Virus record (IMG/VR): IMGVR_UViG_3300047300_000201
Location: 1-26,790 of that record
DNA: 26,790 bases
Direction: 5' to 3' (one strand)
From: a virus
A program made the position numbers and the translations under genes. The notes beneath the pieces were generated by a model. The model was not told the origin of the DNA, searched no databases, and saw only the letters and a list, made by a program, of their open reading frames with translations. Below, piece by piece: positions 23,369 to 26,790 of this stretch; the stretch's first letter is position 1, and each line of letters starts with the position of its first letter.

Positions 23369-23959
23369 ATGGCAACATCATTTGAGGGCTTGGGTACAAG
23401 CTATCTTGGTTCAGAACGCAGTCGATTTAAGCCTGGAGAGCCAGGAATGGGCGCAGCTTTGCTTGGACTTGGCTTGCAAAAAGCTGGTGTCATCAAAGAC
23501 TTGGATGAACTGGGAAACCCTCAAAGCGCATTGAGAAAGAAATTTATTGATGTTTTTTCTACGCAACCAAGAGCAGTACCAGCGCCAGTAGAAGATCGTT
23601 CTTTTGATGCATCAGCACCAGGAGTGGGTGCAAATGAAAATGCCGCTGCACTGCTTCCCGCTGCCCCTCCTGTTGCGGCTCAACCAGTAGCACCTCAACC
23701 AGTAATTGCACCCGTTCCACCTCAAGGCAATGCTGAACCAATCAACAATGATAATTTGGTCGATGAAATAATTCCACGCAGAACATCATTCATCAGTCCC
23801 AATACATTGACCCCAAGAGACACATCTGCTGATCTGGCCACTTTGCAAATGGCCGCAACACCCGCACCACCACCAATGAATTTAAATCAACAACAAGGCG
23901 GTGGCGGCAACATCATGCAAGCTGTTCTGCCTACATTGGCAAAAATGTTTTTTGCTTGA
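23369..23959 (+). CDS. Pro/Ala-rich virion protein candidate, unknown
   Basis: A 196-residue protein. A short Gly-containing N-terminal region (GLGTSYLGSERSRFKPG) and a helix with GAALLGLGLQKAGVIKD (about residues 28-44) are followed by a long Pro/Ala/Asn-rich disordered part. A hydrophobic C-terminal helix (IMQAVLPTLAKMFFA, about 182-196) ends the protein and could insert into a membrane. That layout fits an internal protein released during DNA ejection, but no family motif confirms it. GGGG lies nine bases upstream of the ATG. The gap to neighbours is about ten bases on each side. Confidence 0.6.
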   Translation: MATSFEGLGTSYLGSERSRFKPGEPGMGAALLGLGLQKAGVIKDLDELGNPQSALRKKFIDVFSTQPRAVPAPVEDRSFDASAPGVGANENAAALLPAAPPVAAQPVAPQPVIAPVPPQGNAEPINNDNLVDEIIPRRTSFISPNTLTPRDTSADLATLQMAATPAPPPMNLNQQQGGGGNIMQAVLPTLAKMFFA

Positions 23960-23969
23960 GGAATAAATC

Positions 23970-25619
23970 ATGGCTGACGTAATTACCCCAGTAGCACCAC
24001 CAGAACCAAAGGCTGTTGCGCCAATAAACGCAGCCGCATTGATTGCTCCAAGCAAATCAGACAGAGATGTTTTTGAGATGGCTGTTGAGTCTGGTGACGG
24101 CAAAACGCTGAAAGCATTGACCGCATCACCTGATCCAGACGTTTCCAAAGCGGCATCAACAAAAGTTCAAGTAATCGAAAAGAACAAGCCATTTGCTGAA
24201 GCATTGGCAAAAATTGATCCCTCAACACCAGAAGGTCGGATTGATATTGCCAAAACATATCAGACCTTGAACAACCGTGATGAAGCGCAAGCCAAAGGCT
24301 GGTCAACCGTCAAAGACAGTCCACAGCTTGGCACTGCATTGCTTCGTTATGTCATGGGAGACAAGACTGGCGCTATGCGTCAAATCACTGGTGGCGATGT
24401 CAAGTCAGAGACTGAGTACGATGACGCTGGCAACATGCTTGTTGTTAACCGCAATGAACTTGGTCAGATTGATTCCGTGTTTGACAAAGAAGGAAAGATG
24501 ATCAGCCGTGAAGACTATGCCGCCCGTGGTGGCAGTCGAGAACTCGACAAGACATTGTTCAGAGAGCGTCAAAAAGCCTTTCAAAAAGATTACATCACCA
24601 AATACATCACAGACACAGAAAACCAAAATAAGTCTGCTGGTGCTTTGGGTGCTGCTGCTGGCTACTCAAAAGAAATGGCCGACTTAGCCAGTGGTTTTAA
24701 AGATCTTGATCCCAAGACAGCAGAGATGTTGGCCAGCTTCAATGCATCGACATTGAACTTTGGCACAAGTGTCAGCAACACAATTCAAGATTTGAATTCA
24801 GCTTCATCAAGCAAAGGCAAAAGCCTGAATGCTGACAAGATTAAGGAAATCGAAAACAAGACTGGTAGCGTTCTTGGCACTGTGTTTACCCATGTTGAAG
24901 GCGACACATTTAAAAACGCAGCGGGTGAAACTGCATCTGCTTCAGCCCTTGCGCAAAAAATGCAATCAGCGGCCACTGGCAAAACTCTTGAGCGAAGCGT
25001 TTCTCAGGCCAAAGACGATATTGCCAAACAAATTCGTATTGCTCAAACCGAAGGCGCACCACCAGAGCGAATCAAACAACTCCAAAACATGGAGCGTTAC
25101 TTTGACTTGGCTGGAATGCGTGAAAAGATCTACCTTGAAAACAAAGAGAAGATGCCTTCGTTTGTTCAATTGCCGACTCAATTGGCCAAGGTTACAGATC
25201 AAGCCGCTCGGTTGAAGTTGAATGCATTGCAGGGCGAGTACGCTGCTGCACAAATGAATGCTTTTCTTGAGTGGAAAGCCGATCAACTGAAAAAAGAACG
25301 CTCGGTTGATCCCAACTTTGTGCCAGAGCCTGGACGATACGAAGCGCAGTGGGTCAAGCAAAAAGAATATGGCCGATTGGAAGATGAGTTTCGCCAAAGA
25401 GCCAGAAACACTTTGAGCGAGACACCTGTTCTTGCTAAACCAGTTGGTCAAGAGACATTGCCAGTTGGACCAGTCACAGCACAACAAGCTGGCGGCACGA
25501 ACCGCACTGAGCCTGTTGCACCACCAGCACAAGACAGGTCAAATCAATTTAAGGTCATTCCAAATGCGGTCCAAGCGCCAAAGAATGACGGGTTCAAGGT
25601 AAGGAGACCCAAGAAATGA
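23970..25619 (+). CDS. Large helical internal/ejection protein candidate
   Basis: A 549-residue protein, mostly charged helices. Residues 1-100 are helical with a TPR-like or armadillo-like look (AVESGDGKTLKALTASPDP). Residues about 105-180 include a Gly/Asp turn-rich segment (SETEYDDAGNMLVVNRNELG, then DSVFDKEGKMIS) that resembles RHS/YD-like hairpins. A long coiled-coil-like body (about 180-465) and a Pro-rich basic tail (ending FKVRRPKK) follow. There is no lytic transglycosylase Glu motif that I can place. Size, position and helicity fit the gp16/gp20-like ejection proteins of podoviruses. GAGGAATAAATC precedes the ATG; its TGA overlaps the next ATG. Confidence 0.65.
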   Translation: MADVITPVAPPEPKAVAPINAAALIAPSKSDRDVFEMAVESGDGKTLKALTASPDPDVSKAASTKVQVIEKNKPFAEALAKIDPSTPEGRIDIAKTYQTLNNRDEAQAKGWSTVKDSPQLGTALLRYVMGDKTGAMRQITGGDVKSETEYDDAGNMLVVNRNELGQIDSVFDKEGKMISREDYAARGGSRELDKTLFRERQKAFQKDYITKYITDTENQNKSAGALGAAAGYSKEMADLASGFKDLDPKTAEMLASFNASTLNFGTSVSNTIQDLNSASSSKGKSLNADKIKEIENKTGSVLGTVFTHVEGDTFKNAAGETASASALAQKMQSAATGKTLERSVSQAKDDIAKQIRIAQTEGAPPERIKQLQNMERYFDLAGMREKIYLENKEKMPSFVQLPTQLAKVTDQAARLKLNALQGEYAAAQMNAFLEWKADQLKKERSVDPNFVPEPGRYEAQWVKQKEYGRLEDEFRQRARNTLSETPVLAKPVGQETLPVGPVTAQQAGGTNRTEPVAPPAQDRSNQFKVIPNAVQAPKNDGFKVRRPKK

Positions 25620-26790
25620 TTCATGATGTTGAAGGCCCTGACGGCAAAATCATCAAGGTTGAGGGTCCAGAGGATGCAACCGATGATGAGTTGATTTCAG
25701 TTGCCCGTAGCTACTACCAGCAATCCAAGCCAGCAGCGGCCAAGCCAACCGTCAAGGCTGAGTCTGATGCTATTGTTCCTGGCCAAATGCCAGCCTTGAG
25801 CAAGCCTGAAGACTTGGCCAAAGAAAATGCGTCAAGAGCGCCTGGGCCAAAACAAGAGCAAACAACACAGCCTACTGAATCAGGATCTGTGTTTGAACCA
25901 TTGAGTCGTGGTGAATACAAAGAGGCATGGCAAAACATTCCTCAGACAACCCGTGACTTGGCTCTTTACGGTACTCCTCCTGTTGCCGCTGGCTTGGCCG
26001 CAGCGGGTATGGGCTTGAAATACTTGAAAAGCAAGTTTGGCAGTGATGCTGAAATAAAACCAAGCGGTGATGGCATCAGATCCAGAACCATTGGTGGAAA
26101 TGCGCCCACACCAACTGCTGGCGTTGCGGAGCGTATTGAACCAACCTTCAATCCCAAAGAGGCAAAGATTGCTGCCGACATTGAGAACAAGTACGGCTTC
26201 AGTTGGAAAGACATCAAGAGCAATTTTGGCGTGTCTGATGTAACGATCACCAATCCGCTTGAAGCTCAAATGTTGGCCGACTCTTACAAGAATCAGCAAG
26301 CCGCACCTACCGCAACACCGCAAGCCCCTGCCGCACCAACAACTACTGCGCCAACAACTGCCGCACCAGCAGCGCCAGCCAAGCCAGCATTACCGCCATT
26401 GCCAGAAGCTCAACCAGGAGAACAAGCAATGACCGTAAGGGGTCAAAAGCCTGTGCCTATGAGTGCATTGACAACGCCAGAAGCAATTGAACGTGCCAAG
26501 GTAGTTTTGGGTGGAGATACTCCTGAAAGAGTTTTGTACAACTTGAATCTTGTAAACCAACGAGGCGGTATAGCCCCGTGGGAAGTACATGCAATTCTTG
26601 GTAATCAAGGAATGCCAAGCAACAAAAATCCAGGCACGTTTGAAGAACCTATACCTGTAAAAACCACACAGGCTACACCAGCACCACCACCTGCTGAAAC
26701 GCCAAAAGCTGCTGTGCCGCCCACGACAGAGAAGCCAGCCAAACCACCAGCCAAGGCTCCAAAAGCAAAAGTAGAAATGCCTGAGGGTTG
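25616..26790 (+). CDS. Partial large virion protein, open at the window end
   Basis: An open frame from ATG 25616 (overlapping the previous TGA as ATGA) runs without a stop to the last base, giving at least 391 codons. The start MIHDVEGPDGKIIKVEGPED, then ATDDELISVARSYY, is a recurring N-terminal module of large phage virion proteins, in which an EGPDG hairpin precedes a short helix. A hydrophobic segment (about residues 115-134, LALYGTPPVAAGLAAAG) could cross or enter a membrane. Residues about 190-225 form a helical domain, flanked by Pro/Ala/Thr-rich linkers (about 225-270 and from about 360). It is likely another ejection protein, perhaps with a catalytic domain beyond the window. The right end is truncated only by the window. 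Confidence 0.7.
   Translation, partial: MIHDVEGPDGKIIKVEGPEDATDDELISVARSYYQQSKPAAAKPTVKAESDAIVPGQMPALSKPEDLAKENASRAPGPKQEQTTQPTESGSVFEPLSRGEYKEAWQNIPQTTRDLALYGTPPVAAGLAAAGMGLKYLKSKFGSDAEIKPSGDGIRSRTIGGNAPTPTAGVAERIEPTFNPKEAKIAADIENKYGFSWKDIKSNFGVSDVTITNPLEAQMLADSYKNQQAAPTATPQAPAAPTTTAPTTAAPAAPAKPALPPLPEAQPGEQAMTVRGQKPVPMSALTTPEAIERAKVVLGGDTPERVLYNLNLVNQRGGIAPWEVHAILGNQGMPSNKNPGTFEEPIPVKTTQATPAPPPAETPKAAVPPTTEKPAKPPAKAPKAKVEMPEG

Overview
The window is the structural half of a tailed double-stranded DNA phage genome, or of a closely related prophage or metagenomic contig. I recognise a terminase large subunit, a P22-type portal, a scaffolding protein, an SU10-type (DUF5309-like) HK97-fold capsid protein, a connector/adaptor-like protein, a beta-propeller-like nozzle candidate, several fibre proteins and a run of Ala/Gln-rich internal virion proteins. 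There is no tail tube, sheath, tape-measure or baseplate gene, so a short-tailed (podovirus-type) virion is the best reading. The SU10-type capsid protein with a matching adaptor resembles the phiEco32/SU10 virion module. No replication, lysis, integrase, tRNA, IS or CRISPR feature is visible. The host cannot be named from sequence alone; moderate GC and family resemblance to environmental phages suggest an aquatic bacterium, but that is inference.

Layout. Bases 1-500 hold no convincing gene. They contain short direct repeats (1-190), a perfect TATAAT at 295-300, and a segment (320-477) that folds on paper into two long stems, the second closing a four-way junction. It ends just before the first ribosome binding site, so it may be a structured leader or a small phage RNA. 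Bases 501-3058 hold eight small genes: a one-TM protein, a GNAT-like protein, a small-terminase candidate, and short basic or unknown proteins. Bases 3045-9455 are the DNA-packaging and head block. A strong UUCG-loop terminator (9466-9495) follows the capsid gene. Bases 9506-11004 hold an unknown protein and the adaptor-like protein.

Bases 11013-16132 form a host-contact and modification block. It holds a collagen-like Gly-Pro-Thr fibre, a glycine-rich adhesin, two small proteins, a HxH...H double-stranded beta-helix (oxygenase-like) protein and a GT-A glycosyltransferase with a C-terminal TPR-like region. Bases 16125-21103 hold the nozzle-like protein, a 720-residue repeat fibre, a small fibre protein, a second glycine-rich adhesin and a small partner protein. 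At 21103-22212 lies a protein made of two fused 2OG-Fe(II) oxygenase domains. Bases 22221-26790 hold low-complexity and helical proteins that look like ejection/internal proteins; the last runs off the window.

All genes lie on the + strand, with start-stop overlaps (ATGA, TGATG, TAATG) or gaps of a few bases, so most of the window is probably one or two long late transcripts. The most unusual hypothesis is that the oxygenase-like proteins and the glycosyltransferase, interleaved with the collagen-like and Gly-rich fibres, modify those fibres after translation. That would parallel collagen hydroxylation and glycosylation in eukaryotes and giant viruses, and Thr glycosylation of GPT repeats in Bacillus BclA.
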